A stretch of 64,000 nt of DNA from Rotaria sp. Silwood1 (taxonomy: Eukaryota; Rotifera; Eurotatoria; Philodinida; Philodinidae): positions 1,238,490 through 1,302,489 of the forward strand of contig CAJNOP010000023.1 in NCBI GenBank assembly GCA_905250075.1, read 5' to 3'. This document shows, piece after piece, positions 51,056 to 63,950 of the stretch (positions are counted from its first letter, which is position 1; the number at the start of each line of letters is the position of its first letter). The notes under the pieces were generated by a model. The model worked only from the letters and a program-made list of their open reading frames with translations, ran no database searches and was not told the origin of the DNA. A program made the position numbers and the translations under genes.

Positions 51056-52807
51056 TTATTGTTCAATATCAATAAATTGATCTTCGCCATCATTCTCATC
51101 CTCATCATCATCCGTATAATGTATTGATTGAGATGTATTTTCATCATCATCTGATGTACATGAAGATGAGACCGTTAAAGTACTTCTTTGTTTTTCATTT
51201 TCAATTCTTTGTAATTCTGCATAAGATGGTATTGAATTTTTTTTAGGACGACCTTTTGGTTTTGTTGGTGCTTCTTTACATCCTTGTTGTAATACCTGAA
51301 AAACAAATAAGATCATATATAAATATATAGTAATGTTTACATGAGAGTTAAAGATCTGTGGATGTAAACTCAATAACCTGACAATGGCAACAGTTATTAA
51401 TCTATCGTTTACAAAAAGAAAAACAAAACAAAACGCCAAACATCTTTTGGTCAGATAGTCTACAGGAAAAAGTTATTTTAAAACCTATCATCTTCGTAAA
51501 ATATTCAAAAACAAAATGTATAAAAACAGTGCTGTTTTTCAAGAAAATTTCGATTTAGACGTGTGCTTAAGGTAGAAAGACTTCAGATCCACAGTTCAAG
51601 ATACAACTCATGTGATTATCTTTTCTTATGTCAATGTTAAGCAAACAAAATTACTTATCTATTCAGTCAAATTCTCTAGAATTTTATGACTTTTTAGTCA
51701 GTTTTGCTGACTTTTTATCAATATTTTTTTTGAAATGGAATATCTGTTGCTGCTGTCAAGTTATTGAACTTACATCCTTTCTCTTTAATTCTGGCGCAGA
51801 CATCAGATATGGCCAAGGTGGTTCAAGTCTCGACGAGACTCAATTGTAATAATTTTCGTAATAAAATGAATCATTTTTCTCATCAACAACAACAGAATTG
51901 TCGAATAAATAAACACTTAGAATAAACGAAGTGTTAGTGAATTAAAAAAATCATGAACATCCAAAAGCGAGGATATTTGAGGTCATGCGGATCGAGTCAG
52001 ATATTTTCACCTTATTCACACTACTAGAAAATCCTATCGCAATGCTCACTAGTACATCTATTACTAAGCACGAAAGCAGAACTACAGATTTTTTCTGACT
52101 TGTATTGGAACTAAAAACGATTGATCACACTCATTACTAATATATATATACATACTTGCTTTTTCCATTTCATTCGACGATTTTGATACCTAAAAATTAA
52201 AAAAAAGTGATTATCATTTTAATATAAATAATCATAATAAATATTTTCTAAATACCAAGTTTTAACTTGTAATTGAGAAAGATGTAACATATCAGCAAGT
52301 TCAATACGATCTGGTGTTGATAGATATTTTTGTGTTTCAAAACGTTTTTCAAGACCAAGTAATTGAGCATCTTTAGAGAAAGAAGAAGAAAAAAAAACCA
52401 ATAAGATTTTTCTATTTTGATGTTTAATTATTACCAGAAAAAACTGTTCGTGTTCGTCGACAACGTCGATGATGAATAAATGTATCCAAATTAGGAAATG
52501 TTGAATTTAATTGTAATGTTGATAAATGACAATTATGTAAATTTGAACTACAATGCGTTGATCGATGTTCTATGAAAAATTCATAAGAAAAAGTTTATTT
52601 GCTTAAAAAGGTTTTTTTTCTTCTTCTAAATCTCTTACCAGAACATGAATATTTATTTGATGTTGAAAATGAAAGATAAGATGTTGGTATTAATGATGGA
52701 AGTTGATAAGATCGTTGTATAAATGTTGGATAAATTGATGTTTTTGATTTTTCATATTTGAGAATATCATCAATTGAAAATGGTAATGGTTTATCAGTAA
52801 AAGTCAT
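51056..52807 (-). CDS. BARX: BARX-family homeobox transcription factor
   Basis: Five exons, 5' to 3': 52807-52639, 52569-52435, 52370-52256, 52189-52156, 51295-51056 (693 bases, 230 residues), all GT/AG and in phase. The homeodomain covers about residues 93-152: [57 protein letters not shown]. Recognition helix residues W48, N51 and R53 are present. It is followed by [23 protein letters not shown], the basic motif that follows the homeodomain in vertebrate BARX1/2. This is diagnostic and excludes BarH, which shares only the homeodomain type. The N-terminus has a short FSIDDILK motif matching the FIL-type domain. The C-terminus is acidic (Asp/Glu-rich). It is a nuclear DNA-binding regulator of tissue patterning. 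The homeodomain is split by three introns, one inside the W48 codon. Confidence 0.95.
51296..52155 (-). other. long intron 4 of BARX
   Basis: 860 bases between the exon carrying the last homeodomain helix and the C-terminal exon. Open frames here are short and unsupported. No repeat was recognised. Confidence 0.6.
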
Positions 52808-54655
52808 TTTCTATATTATACAAAACAAATTCAATCTCAAACTATTTCTTATTATATACGAGTAAGAACCAATGAGAGTATAACAATGATCGTTTGCATA
52901 TCCTGCTGAGTAAAACACAGTTAGCGAAAAAAAGAGAAAGAGAGATATCTCATTATTTTTTTGAGAATCATCGTTGTTGGATATTATGAATGATAACGAT
53001 TGGATGAATGTTAGAAGAGAAGAGAGATATTATTTTTAGAACGTATGCATGCTTATGCTTAAATATAAACATCAACCAGTAGTATACAATTGATTGTTAT
53101 CATTCTGTACATATAATGATAGATTAAGACAATATACCTGGTTATATAGTCGAGATGACAGTTCTTTTATTTAAAGGTTAACTAAATACCAACAAGTTCC
53201 AAATTGTTCTTTCGATAGTAGTGTCTGATCGAAAGACGACACACGGAGATAAGAGAGCGTAATTGCATGTGTGAATATCATATATTGATAGCAAACATAT
53301 TGTATAGACTACATATTAAAAACTAAGCGAAGAAATCTTCAATTGTAACAGTAATTAATTACTTATTCATGAAGAAAAATATTTGCAAATTAGTTTTTCT
53401 GAATAAGCAAACAATAATATCAAAAAGTTTTAAAGACTTATTTTTCGAAGATTTTAACATTAAATAAAAGAGAATTTTTTTTTTAAAATTCACTTGTAAA
53501 GAAACATTGATCTCATTGAAATGTTAACTTCTTCTTACAAATCTATTTGGCTTTGTTAAATAAAGCACATGATGCTTCAAGATTGAATACTTTAAACAAA
53601 TGCTTAAACATGTAACTAATGGAGGGAACGAGATAAAAGAGTGACGTTACATCCCCCTTTGGTTTTGAAACTTGTTTATGCTATTATATAGTTATAATAT
53701 ATTTTATACTATCAATATTCTAAGTAATTAAATGAATCCTCATAGATTACAAAAAGAAAACAAAAAAAGTAAATTTTATGTTTGTCTTTATAACATATGA
53801 AAAAATGATGAAATTCTTTCTTGCTGTGTGTAAACTGTAATCAACTATCATCATTATCAATATGCAAGTGATTAAAAATTGAAGTATGATGTTATATGTT
53901 ATTGTTTGATTATGATCCAATTGTCAATATTTTTATAAGCTATGCATCGTACGTCACCTTCGACAATCTATTATCATTCATCATTTCTGTCTCAGCTTGC
54001 TGGGTGATTTGATTATTTTTTGATTATGTTGTCTCATCGACATAATATCATCCAATAGTAATCATAGAATCAATGATAACATTCGATGCATATCCTATCC
54101 AATAAAAATAGCAAGAATATCAACAATAATTAATTGAGACAAAAAAAGAAGAAAGAAAAAAGAAAAGAAAGGAAGAGCTTTTCTATTTTCTTAATGAAAT
54201 AGACAGCTGCCCAATGTCGTTCAATTAATGATCGGAAGTAGCTGTTGGTCACAAAGGATTAATTGAGGGCGGACTACCATCGTATAATAACATACGAGAG
54301 AAAAATCACTAGGGACTCGTTTCAGTTAATTTCTTTCTTGCATTCATACATAAGAACGTTATTGATATGAGAATCTAAATTGTAAATAAACATTGGACAA
54401 GTTAAACAATGAAAAGGTTTCATAATGAAAAAAAAGAATAAGTTGATTAAAAAATAAAAAAAAATGGAATTGAAGAAGTAAAAACAACGTAAATCATATT
54501 TGGCTTATGGCAACTGCTTTTGCTATTTTTCTATTGTCAATAAATAAAAATATATTTGGTTGGTACATAAAAAAGAAAATTCAATCAATTCTTATTTGAA
54601 ATATTGAAATAAGAATTTTCATTAAAGAACTATAAAAGTAAAAACGAACATCATC
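52808..54655. promoter_or_regulatory. divergent intergenic region between BARX and an orphan gene
   Basis: 1.85 kb between two divergent starts and presumably contains both promoters. Nothing coding is seen. The segment around 53930-54060 and 54180-54310 is less A/T-extreme and could be regulatory, but no element can be named. Confidence 0.4.
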
Positions 54656-55540
54656 ATGATAAGAAAAGCAAAGCCAATGCGTCCAGTTCATCAAATCAAT
54701 TTATCATTACCAATTGTTCAAACTAATGCATATGAAATTTATTATACAATACCTCCATCGCATGCTCAAAAATCACCAACGGTACGTTCAATAACACGTC
54801 AAAAACCGTCTAGTGATAATAATACTACTATTACGAATATTAGTAACAACAACAACAACAACAACAACAATAATAATAATAATAATAAGTCGAATAATCA
54901 GACAACAAGAATTCAATCTTCAAGTCGTCTTAAACATCTTACTGATCCGGTACTAGTTAGTTTAATTGTTGAAATGCCTCCAATACCTACAGATTCAACA
55001 TCGACAATAGCTGATGCTATATCACATGCATTGATTAATTCTGGTTATTCTGGACAAACATTACGTGCTTTACCAACCATAGCAAAACAAAATAAATCTT
55101 CAAATACGAAAAATGATGATGCACGATCTCAAACATCATCTGGTGATAGAATTTTATATGAATCAGTTGTATCATTTGAAAAAGTTCGTATAAATAAAAC
55201 TAAAAAAAATCCTCGTCCAAGTGTTCATTATCCTAAATTTACAACAGTTAAAGTTTTACAAACACGAAGAACAGCAAAACGTATATTTGATTCTAATAAT
55301 ATGCATTTAAAATTACCAAATGTAACCTCATTAGAAAATCTCTTACACCAATCACTTATATCATCTCGTCAACGTCTTCATGAACAAGTTGAACAATTAA
55401 CAAAAAGTTATTTTCCAACAATACAACAACTTCGTCGTGGTCATCCATGTTCTGAATTAAAGAATAATCGAATGCATTTACATCGTGAAGAAAAACGAAA
55501 TTTTGCTCCTATGCTTTCTCATTCACGTGTAGTTCGATAA
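54656..55540 (+). CDS. single-exon orphan protein, 294 residues
   Basis: One uninterrupted frame from ATG to TAA, with no introns, unlike its neighbours. The N-terminus (MIRKAKPMRPVHQINLSLPI) is followed by an Asn run (residues ~64-79), then a more ordered part: LTDPVLVSLIVEMPPIP, TIADAISHALINSGYSGQTL, a basic stretch INKTKKNPRPSVHYPKFTTV and a helical C-terminal part LENLLHQSLISSRQRLHEQV. The whole is basic. There is no signal peptide or membrane segment. AATAAA lies at 55653. I do not recognise the family. Codon choice matches the other genes here, which supports a real gene. Confidence 0.7.
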   Translation: MIRKAKPMRPVHQINLSLPIVQTNAYEIYYTIPPSHAQKSPTVRSITRQKPSSDNNTTITNISNNNNNNNNNNNNNNKSNNQTTRIQSSSRLKHLTDPVLVSLIVEMPPIPTDSTSTIADAISHALINSGYSGQTLRALPTIAKQNKSSNTKNDDARSQTSSGDRILYESVVSFEKVRINKTKKNPRPSVHYPKFTTVKVLQTRRTAKRIFDSNNMHLKLPNVTSLENLLHQSLISSRQRLHEQVEQLTKSYFPTIQQLRRGHPCSELKNNRMHLHREEKRNFAPMLSHSRVVR

Positions 55541-56874
55541 AAAAAAAACAGATATTATATTTTTCTTTTACTATGTTCATATGACATTTGTACATAGAAC
55601 GTATAATAGAAATATTCTTTTATGAATGCCAACATTTATCTCAACTCATCTTAATAAATTTTAATGATGCCAGTTTGTTTTCTATTTAAAAAGAAATGAT
55701 AATATACCAATAATGTTAAAATAACTGTCATGTTTCTATCACAAAGGAGAGATAAATAAAAAGATACAGTAAAATGTGTCTATATTGTATAAAACACTAA
55801 TGAAGACTGCTAAAATAAATGTTCACTAGATGGAAATGTTCAGTTTAGAGGTTTGATGCATGGTTTGTTGTGAAACGAAGAGAAATTTCCAGAAGATCTG
55901 CATCTACGATTTCAACACATTGTGTAATTTCTGTTTTTGTATTGTAATACCGTTATTTTCTTTATACATACCATAGTAGATTCATAGATAAAGTGAACTT
56001 AGATGATGTGGATGCAAGACAGGTGATAGGCAGGAGAGAGAGGTCAAAAAAAAGCATTGCACGTGTGTTCACATAAGAAAGGTTATAATAGCAAGAGAGA
56101 CCGCAAAAAAAAATGTTTACATTATAGCGAAGAATCGATTCATCAGACCCGAGGCCGTTCTTTATTAAGAGTTGGTCACTAGTACAGATTTTTATTATGT
56201 TTCCATTCTGTTTTCCTAAGTGTCAATATTAGAATAGACTTTCAAATATCAGTTGTCAACCAAAAATACATATTGCTAGATATTCAAAACTAATTAATTT
56301 TTGTATTGGTTTATGGATATATCAAATGATTAGATGACTATATAGTCAAAAAAAAATGGTTCCTTTAGGAAATCAACCTCATGCATACTTTCTAGTAAAA
56401 AAGCAAGAATCAATTAAGAAAGTTGAAACACTCGGAAGTGTTTATGGTTTTTTTTTTATGACAATTCTTTGGAATTCAAGTTATTTGTTGTGGGACCTTC
56501 GATTTCAATATGTGAAAATTGAGGAATTTAGTTGAACGTGCTCCTCCGAAATAATTCTATTCAACAAACGATTAAAATAAAGAAGCAGTATCCTTGAGAA
56601 AAGTTCGATTTGTTAGAAAGAAGCTGTATTTAAGTATCAGTTTCAAAAAGAAGTTTTTCAAAAAAAAAAAAAAAAAAAACAAAAGAATAAATAATAAGGT
56701 GAGATTGTGTATTTTGTGCTCATAAACACATAAATAACAAAAATGGAAGAAGAAAAAAAATATACACAGAACACCAGTGAATCACAAACAATTTCATCTA
56801 TGATAAAATACAACATGTAACGAATATTTGAAAGACAATATGTCGCTTTAGAGAGAAATTAAAAAAGATATTTT
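55541..56874. other. intergenic region between convergent genes
   Basis: No gene seen. It contains the 3' ends of two converging transcripts, and a poly-A run of about 20 bases near 56660-56680. Confidence 0.5.
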
Positions 56875-59800
56875 TCAAGAAGCTAAAAATGGATGTCCTA
56901 ATAAATCTTTTGCCGATGGTCTCACTACTGGATCACGTGTTAAACATAAACGAAAAAATTCTTGAGCTGTTGCTGGACAAGTATCAGGTAAATCAGCTGG
57001 TGGTTTTGTACCATTAGCTAAACAATAATAAAAGTTAATTTGTCAAATTTAATTAAATTAAATATTACCAATAATTAATAGAACAGCTAAATGATTATGT
57101 TCCGATGACCATGGTGGTTTTCCTGTTGCCATTTCACATAAAGTACATCCTATTGACCAAATATCGGCTTTTTTACCATGTCCAGTTTCTGCTATTACTT
57201 CGGGTGCCATCCAATTAGCTGTACCTATAAGTAAATTGATTTTTGAAATGTTAATAAAATAAAATTTTTTCTGTTAAACCTTTCATTGATTTAAGTATTT
57301 GTCTCATTGAATGTGTATTTTGATTTTTCTTTAATCGTTTTGCACAACCAAAATCAATTAATTTTATATTACCATCAACATCAAGCATAACATTTTTTCC
57401 TTTTATATCTCTATGTAAAGAAAATAAATAAATAATTAAATGACAAAGAAAAAATTTTTGAATTTCAACCGATGAACAACACCATTTTCATGAAGATAAG
57501 CAACACCTTCGACAATTTGTCGAGTATATTTTTTTAAAACATCATTATGAAATGGACCGAAAGCTGTTAATAAATTTTCAATCGTACCATTTGGAAGATA
57601 TTCCTAAAGAAAAAAAAAAAAATTATTTATACTATACGATCATTAAAATGTTTCTTTTTTTTTGTTTACCATAAAAATTTTTATCAAACGTGTATTTTCC
57701 AATGAGATACCGAGAAATCTAAATTTTATATTATTTGAACTTCGTTCTATTTATATTTTTATTTCTTACTTAACAACATATGGATGATTAAGTGCTCGAA
57801 GTATATGAATTTCTTCACGTACTGATTCATAATCATTACGTACACGTTCACTATCACCTTCATCAAGTTCGATTTCTTTAACAGCAATCATTCTTCCAGT
57901 TACTGTCAAATATGACCAAACAATACCATAAGCCTATAGATGTATAAAGTTTTTTTAAACAAATACTTGTTCTACTACACTAGATATTATAGGTACGTAC
58001 AACGTTGGATTTTTTTCATTGTCTATCTCTCTCGAAACAGATATAAAATTTTTAGTCATCATCGAATCTATTTATTTCACTTTGTTTTTAAATAACATGA
58101 ATATTTTCTTATTTGTTTTTTTTTTATATTAAATTTATACTCATTCGTGTTGCTCTTCAATTCATCTCTACTTTCGTTTACATATCAAAAATATTTTATT
58201 CAATTTAATTGTGAATAAATCAGCTTTTGTTTTTTTACTAACGATTGATTCATTTACTATTGCATCATTTCATTTGATTTGCTTTAACCCTTGGAGTACC
58301 GGCCTCTTTTAACCGTGATTTTGATGACATGTGTTCTTTTTTAATAATCCTTTTACTTTTCAGCCAATATTTTCGTAAGATCTGACCTTTTCTTGTTTTA
58401 TTCTATAGAAAAAAATGAGAACGATGTTCCTTATTTAGAACAATTAATACAAAAGACACGTTTGACAGAATGATCACTACAAACGAACGAAGAACAACTG
58501 AAACATTGAATTGATGTTTTCTTGTCCGTAGAACGTTCACAAATGGAGCACCTTTTTCGTTTTGGTTGAGTGGGATTTTCATTCGCTTCTGCCGGATCGT
58601 TCTTCGACACAGGATAACCGACGATTGCTAAAGCATTTAGAATATCTGTGTTCAAAAATTTCGAGTTCTTCGAACGAAAATCCAACAGATGCGATACCAG
58701 TGCTAATCCTAATTCTTCCAAAAATAATCGACGTTTATGATTTGTATTCTGATTCCATTGAGGATTTTTCACTTTCCAGACAATCAGAGCATTTATGGCA
58801 GCAATGTCTATCATCCCATAGAAAATACAAACTGGCCATCGCTTTGTACCTCGTTTTACCTGAAAAGTAAAATAAGCTATAGAAATACTGAAATATTTTT
58901 TACCGTGTATTTATGACACATTTGATCAACAGTATCGACAGCCCCCTTTGTTTTGTTATAATCCAATATAATGATCGGTTTTCCAGTTTTATTGTCCACT
59001 TGATTGTCGTGATGTTTTGAGGAGAGCAATAAAACAGCTTTATTCTGTTTTGGGACAAATGAAACTAAGGTTAAACCATCTTGGAAACCAAAGAGCGAAG
59101 AACCCACTTCACGATTTTCGTTGGATTGAAACTCGATAGGTATTTCTGACTTGTTTTTTCGCAGTGTTCCTATAAGAGTCAGATTCTTTGTTTGAAGCGT
59201 TTGGGCTAATGGAACACTTGTGAAGAAATTATCTATTGTAACGTTTCTTTGGAAGCCGTAAAGTGGTTTGAGTAATTCTAGAACGACTTTGGCACCTATC
59301 TGTGTTTGTCTTTGCTCATTCGGTTGTCGTCCAACGTAAGGAAATGCATTGAATACATAATGTGAGTCCACATCAACGCATAGCCAAAATTTTAATCCGT
59401 ATTTGTCAGGCTTTTTTGGCATATATTGACGGAAGGAACATTTTCCTCTAAATCCTAGTAGTTGTTCATCAATAGTAACATTTGATCCCGGTGTGTAACA
59501 TGTTTGTAAGCAATTTTGGAAATATGACCAGATTTCACGAATTGCTGCAAATTTATCTGTTCGTTTTCTTTCTTCCCTTGTTCTTTTGTCGTCAAATCTC
59601 AAACAAGAAATAATATCCTGAAAACGAGTTCTTGACATAGTGGCTTTGAATATTGGCGGTTCTAATGGACTTCTTCTCCATAAGCATTTCAGATCGATCT
59701 TCGATTTCCCCAATAAACCAGCAAGCAATAAAAGTCCAATAAATGCTTTCAATTCTATGAGTGTTATTTCTTCAATTTTTTTCGTGGAGGTATTCTTGTG

Positions 59801-62800
59801 AGTATACTCCAAGTTTGAATAATCCAAGATTTTTTCCAGAAGTTTGTTTGGCATAAAACACATGAATGCATCTTCGACAGATGAAATATTTTCACTGGTA
59901 TTTGTAAGACCAGCTTTTTGAATAACATCATTCGAAAAATCATTTTTCGTTGAATGATGAGGAGTTGAGGACCAAATCATTCCAGAACGGGAAGTATACG
60001 AACTTTTCCATGTGGAGTCATCGTCTAATTTTAGGTTTTCTAAATCAATTTCATCATCATCGTCGGATGTTTGGCTTTCGCCATCTCCCGTTTCCGAACC
60101 GCTGTTTGCATCATCGAAATAATCACTGTCGCTTCCGGTTTCACTTGAACTGTCCATAATCTTTATGAAAAATATTTCAATGGATTGAAAATGCACACCC
60201 CTTTAGATCAGAGAATGACTCATTTTATTAGACATTAGAATTTTCATTGTTTCTCCGTTTTGTAAAAAACATATTACTGATACAATGTTTTACTAAGGGG
60301 GCGCACTAATATGGAGAAAGAATGTATTTCGTTCTAGATTCATTATCATATATCTCTTCGTAAAGGTTACTAGCTGCTGCTGAAAACTGCGAAACAACAA
60401 AACATGTTTAGCATTTTTCGGAGATTTCGAGCGTGGGGTCAAAAATGACCCCGGCTGGTACTCCAAGGGTTAAAGGAGAAAATGTGCCCAGACTAGTACG
60501 TGCATCTTGTCATGTTAAGTGATACAACAGAACAAAATAAAATTTAATCCTTTACTATCTTGTAGAGCAGAATTAGATATCAAAAGCGTTCTATTCTTGA
60601 CTCAGCTTGAATAGACACTTACTCCTCGTCCAACTTGTCGACCTTTTCGAGCTGTTCGATATATATCATCACAATCAGTTTCAGTACATAATGGTGTTGT
60701 ATTATAATCTTCATGACTACTTGTTGAATCAATAGTTTCACTTCCTTGAAACCAAAAGATTTAATAAATGAAAAATCGAATGAAATTATTTGATTTTTAC
60801 CTCGACTATTTAAACTATCATTAACAACACGAAAAGCTGGTCGAATAGAAAGACCTGTATCTGAGTTATTGTATGTATGTGTAATACTAGCAGAAGGTTC
60901 AAATGGTAATGTTTTATTATTAGTTGATGTACTTGTTATTGTTGATGGTATTGGTGGTTTGACTAGTACGATGTCTTGTTCATTTGATTGTGATGAACGA
61001 AGTGATGTATCTTTACGTATTGAGTCTTTCACTGTTTCATATACAGTACGAATACCAGAATTAATAAGTGAAGGTTCGTTCGGTTTCGGTGGTTGAAAAG
61101 AATTTTGAGATATTGGTTCAACAGGATTTTCAATAGTTTGAGTTAAAACAGGACTGATTTCAACTGCTTGTAAGGACTCCATACTATTCCGTCTCTGTGT
61201 AACAAAGAAAAAAAAAAGAATTTAAAAACTCTTTGAACTTTTACAACGCTCTAAAAAAATTTTTAAGATTCAAATGAAATGTTCAGCAAAATAAGCTCTG
61301 TTATTTCATATAAAAGAAACATATCTCAATCAGAAATTTTCTATATGAAGCAAATCATAAGTTAGCGACGTAACTTTACAAAAGTAGAACATGTGTATCA
61401 TGGGTTAATAAAATTTTCTCGAGTTAATTGTATATGTTACATGTATGTTAAATTACTGTAGATATTATAAGAAAAAATCAGAGCTAGAGACCTTTGTTCA
61501 GAGAACTAATCAGTAAAAGAATTATCATTAACGACATGACACAAATGAAAAGTTCAAAACCGATTCTAAATAGCACAGAGTCTTCTTTGAAATTTTTAGA
61601 TGATGATAAGACAAAAATTTGTGTTTCGAAATTTGATAGGATCTATAGAAAATAAGTTTATAGGAGGAAGTTTTTTTGTTTTACTTTTCACATATGGTTC
61701 GAGAGATATTCGCTAATTAAGTTTTAATTACTGGTTAACTGAAAGAGATAACTGTTAATGCTAATGAAATCTATTTAGAAAAATAACCCTTATATTGAAA
61801 GAAGATCTAATCAAAATCATACCATAATATCACCAACACTTGTCATAACTGTTGTTTGTGATACATCTAGATGATTTGTAGGTGAAGCACACGATGGTAT
61901 ATCTTCATCATCAACTGTAGGTACTTGAAATAATTCGGAAAGTACAGATACTTCTTCATTTATTACTTTTGGTTTAATTGTCATGACCCAATCAGTTCCA
62001 CCGATAACAATTGTATTTTCATTTGTTTTAACTTCTTCATTTGTTTTAACTTCTTCATTTATTTCTGTATTTGTACTTTGACATATCATTTCAGTTTTTT
62101 CAATAAGTTTTACTGTTATTTTAGGTTTATTTGTAATAATTAGCTTTTTTGGTTTAGGACTTTTAATAAATTTTCGTCCCTGTTTTTTCATTTTAGCAGT
62201 TGATAGTTTTGTTTGATGTATTGGTTCAGGTTTTACTATAGGTTTTTGTGTTTCAATGATCGATTCTTCAAATAAATCGGTTATTAATGGTTGACCTTTT
62301 AAACTTCCTCGTCGTTGACAATTAAGTATTGCAGATGTGATAGTTCTTGTTGTTGTTTGTGGATAATCAGCATCAACTATTTTTTCCCCTTCTAATGACA
62401 ATGGTTTAGGTACGGGATTTGAACATTGACGAGAATAATTTGAATTAGAATGAGGTGATAAATGACGTTTTGGTTCCGTAGGTACATCTAAATTTAATTG
62501 TTCAGTTTGTTGAGAAACAGGTTCGACATTTATAATTGTCAAAGGTAATTCTTCTGTTTTGACAGTATTTGTTATTTGAGTTGTTTCGATAGATGCAGCC
62601 GTAGAAGAAGAAGGAATGACGTCACTAATATTAAAAAAGAAATACGAAATTTAAAGAAAAACAAAAAACGAAAAAAATTTTTTATTCTACTTGATTGGTT
62701 GAATAATTTCTTCATCGGGTATTGTTGGATTAACTTTAACTTTTGGTATAGTAGTTTTAGTTAAAACTTTTGTTTTATTATTGACTGTTGATGATTTTTT

Positions 62801-63950
62801 ATTTGTTGTATTTGTTGTAATATTAGATTTAGATTGTGGTTGAAAAATATCTAAAGAAAATTTCCCTAAACGTTGTTGATTTGCATTCGTTGAAATATTA
62901 TTCGTTGTTGTTGGAATTTTATTTCGAATAGGAACAACTGGAGCTGCCCGTTCAATACTATGTACACGACGATTATCAACGGTAGGTTTTTGTAATCGTG
63001 GTGCAACGATAGGTTTAACTATTGGTGCTTTCTGTATAACTGTAGGAGAATGCATAGTTTTATCTGTTGGTAAATTATTCGATTCGCGATGAAGACTTTT
63101 CGAAAGTAAACGTCTTGTAAATTCTTTTTTTTCTTCTTGTATAGCAGATGTTTCTTCAGTAGTAACTAATGGAGGCGATATGCTTGGTGGTAGAACTGTT
63201 GATGGAATTGTTAATGATTTATTTAAATTGGAGGGTAAATCAGTTGATATTGGTGGTAAAGGAGTAAATGATTGACGAAGACTTCCAGTAAGACTTTCAC
63301 ATACTGTGTCAAACGTATCTTCACGTGGAAGTTGTGTTGAATCAACAGGAATACCAGTGTGACGTTGAAAAAGGATTGACGACCGACGACTACAAGCACT
63401 GTTAACAGACCGACGACAATAACGCGACGACTAAAAAAAGCAAAGTAAAAATAAAAGAACGGAACAAAAAGAAGAAAAAGAAAATTCTTATGTTTTTAAA
63501 AGAGAAACTGAAGAAGAAAAAAGAAATTAATAGAACGATAGAGCCATAATTTTGTTATTATTTAAATTCATAAATTATACAAACTGATATTCGATCACTG
63601 ATCGGTGATGGAAATGCATGAATTGGATCATGTTGACTATCAGAACATAAAGGAGCATCTTAACAAGCAAGAAAAGATGCAAAACTAAAAGTTGTTTTAG
63701 AATTAAATCTTTACCAAATACTGGATTTAGTTTTCGACTTTGATCTAGTATATGTTCATAACTGTAAAGAAAAATATTCAATAAAACGTAAAATGTCAAT
63801 TGTTATCTTTTCTAACCTTGATTTTAAATATTTTGGAACTGTCCAAGCTAAAAAGAAAACAATATACAAGTTTCATCAACATTACAGACATTTAACAATG
63901 TACTTTTAGGTGGATAAGTATCAAGTAACATAAGTACATCTGCTTGTGAC
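56875..63950 (-). CDS. MAP3K19-like serine/threonine protein kinase (5' end outside window)
   Basis: Fourteen exons, 5' to 3': 63950-63904, 63847-63817, 63761-63715, 63658-63585, 63430-62691, 62624-61823, 61194-60801, 60744-60623, 57933-57770, 57718-57670, 57603-57470, 57410-57280, 57224-57069, 57017-56875. All are GT/AG and phase-matched, giving 1010 residues to the TGA. About 740 visible residues are Ser/Thr/Pro/Lys-rich and probably disordered. The kinase domain is C-terminal. It has the glycine loop GRGAYGIV, the VAIK-type lysine [23 protein letters not shown] at the hinge, [60 protein letters not shown] and [12 protein letters not shown]. The wording is that of MAP3K19 (YSK4) and the STE11 group, which phosphorylate MAP2Ks. 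All catalytic residues are present. The intron between the glycine-loop exon and the lysine exon holds a whole-looking piggyBac in the same orientation. The start lies beyond 64000. Confidence 0.9.
58288..60469 (-). mobile_element. piggyBac transposon, apparently complete, in a kinase intron
   Basis: Both ends start CCCTTGGAGTACC (13 bp identical, inverted) and are flanked by TTAA (58284-58287 and 60470-60473), the piggyBac target. The element is 2182 bp and encodes one transposase on the minus strand. An internal palindrome GGGTCAAAAATGACCCC lies near the right end. Whole ends, an intact target duplication and an open transposase point to a recent insertion. Confidence 0.93.
58431..60157 (-). 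CDS. piggyBac transposase
   Basis: Two exons, 60157-58904 and 58859-58431, join over a 44-base GT/AG intron in phase 0 (1683 bases, 560 residues). The enzyme cuts and pastes DNA at TTAA. An acidic Asp/Ser/Glu-rich N-terminus is followed by the RNase H-like domain with the catalytic triad D230 ([11 protein letters not shown]), D309 (TIDNFFTS) and D408 (GAVDTVDQ). Their spacing is close to the D268/D346/D447 of the cabbage looper enzyme. The C-terminus is the cysteine-rich zinc-binding domain ([23 protein letters not shown]). The start at 60157 was chosen as the first ATG in frame; the open frame runs further upstream without one. It looks whole. Confidence 0.92.
61546..61628. repeat. dispersed intronic repeat, copy 2
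   Basis: This lies in the kinase intron between exons 61823-62624 and 60801-61194. It resembles 29362-29450 in NCBP1 intron 2 (AAGTTCAAAAC, then TCTTCTTT, then TAAGACAAAAA). Confidence 0.35.

Larger units (their letters stand above)
57934..60622 (-). other. kinase intron 8, enlarged by a piggyBac insertion
   Basis: This intron separates the exon ending in GRG (glycine loop) from the exon starting AYGIV. Without the 2182-bp transposon and one TTAA it would be about 500 bases. The flanking exons remain in phase (GGA then GCT). Confidence 0.85.

Noticed and set aside
57990-58075. A kinase first exon starting [14 protein letters not shown]
   Set aside because: It lacks the glycine loop. The exon at 60623-60744 ends in GRG and joins the AYGIV exon in phase, so this ATG is intronic.
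58562-58870. 102-residue + strand frame in the piggyBac
   Set aside because: It is opposite the second transposase exon and shows no domain of its own.
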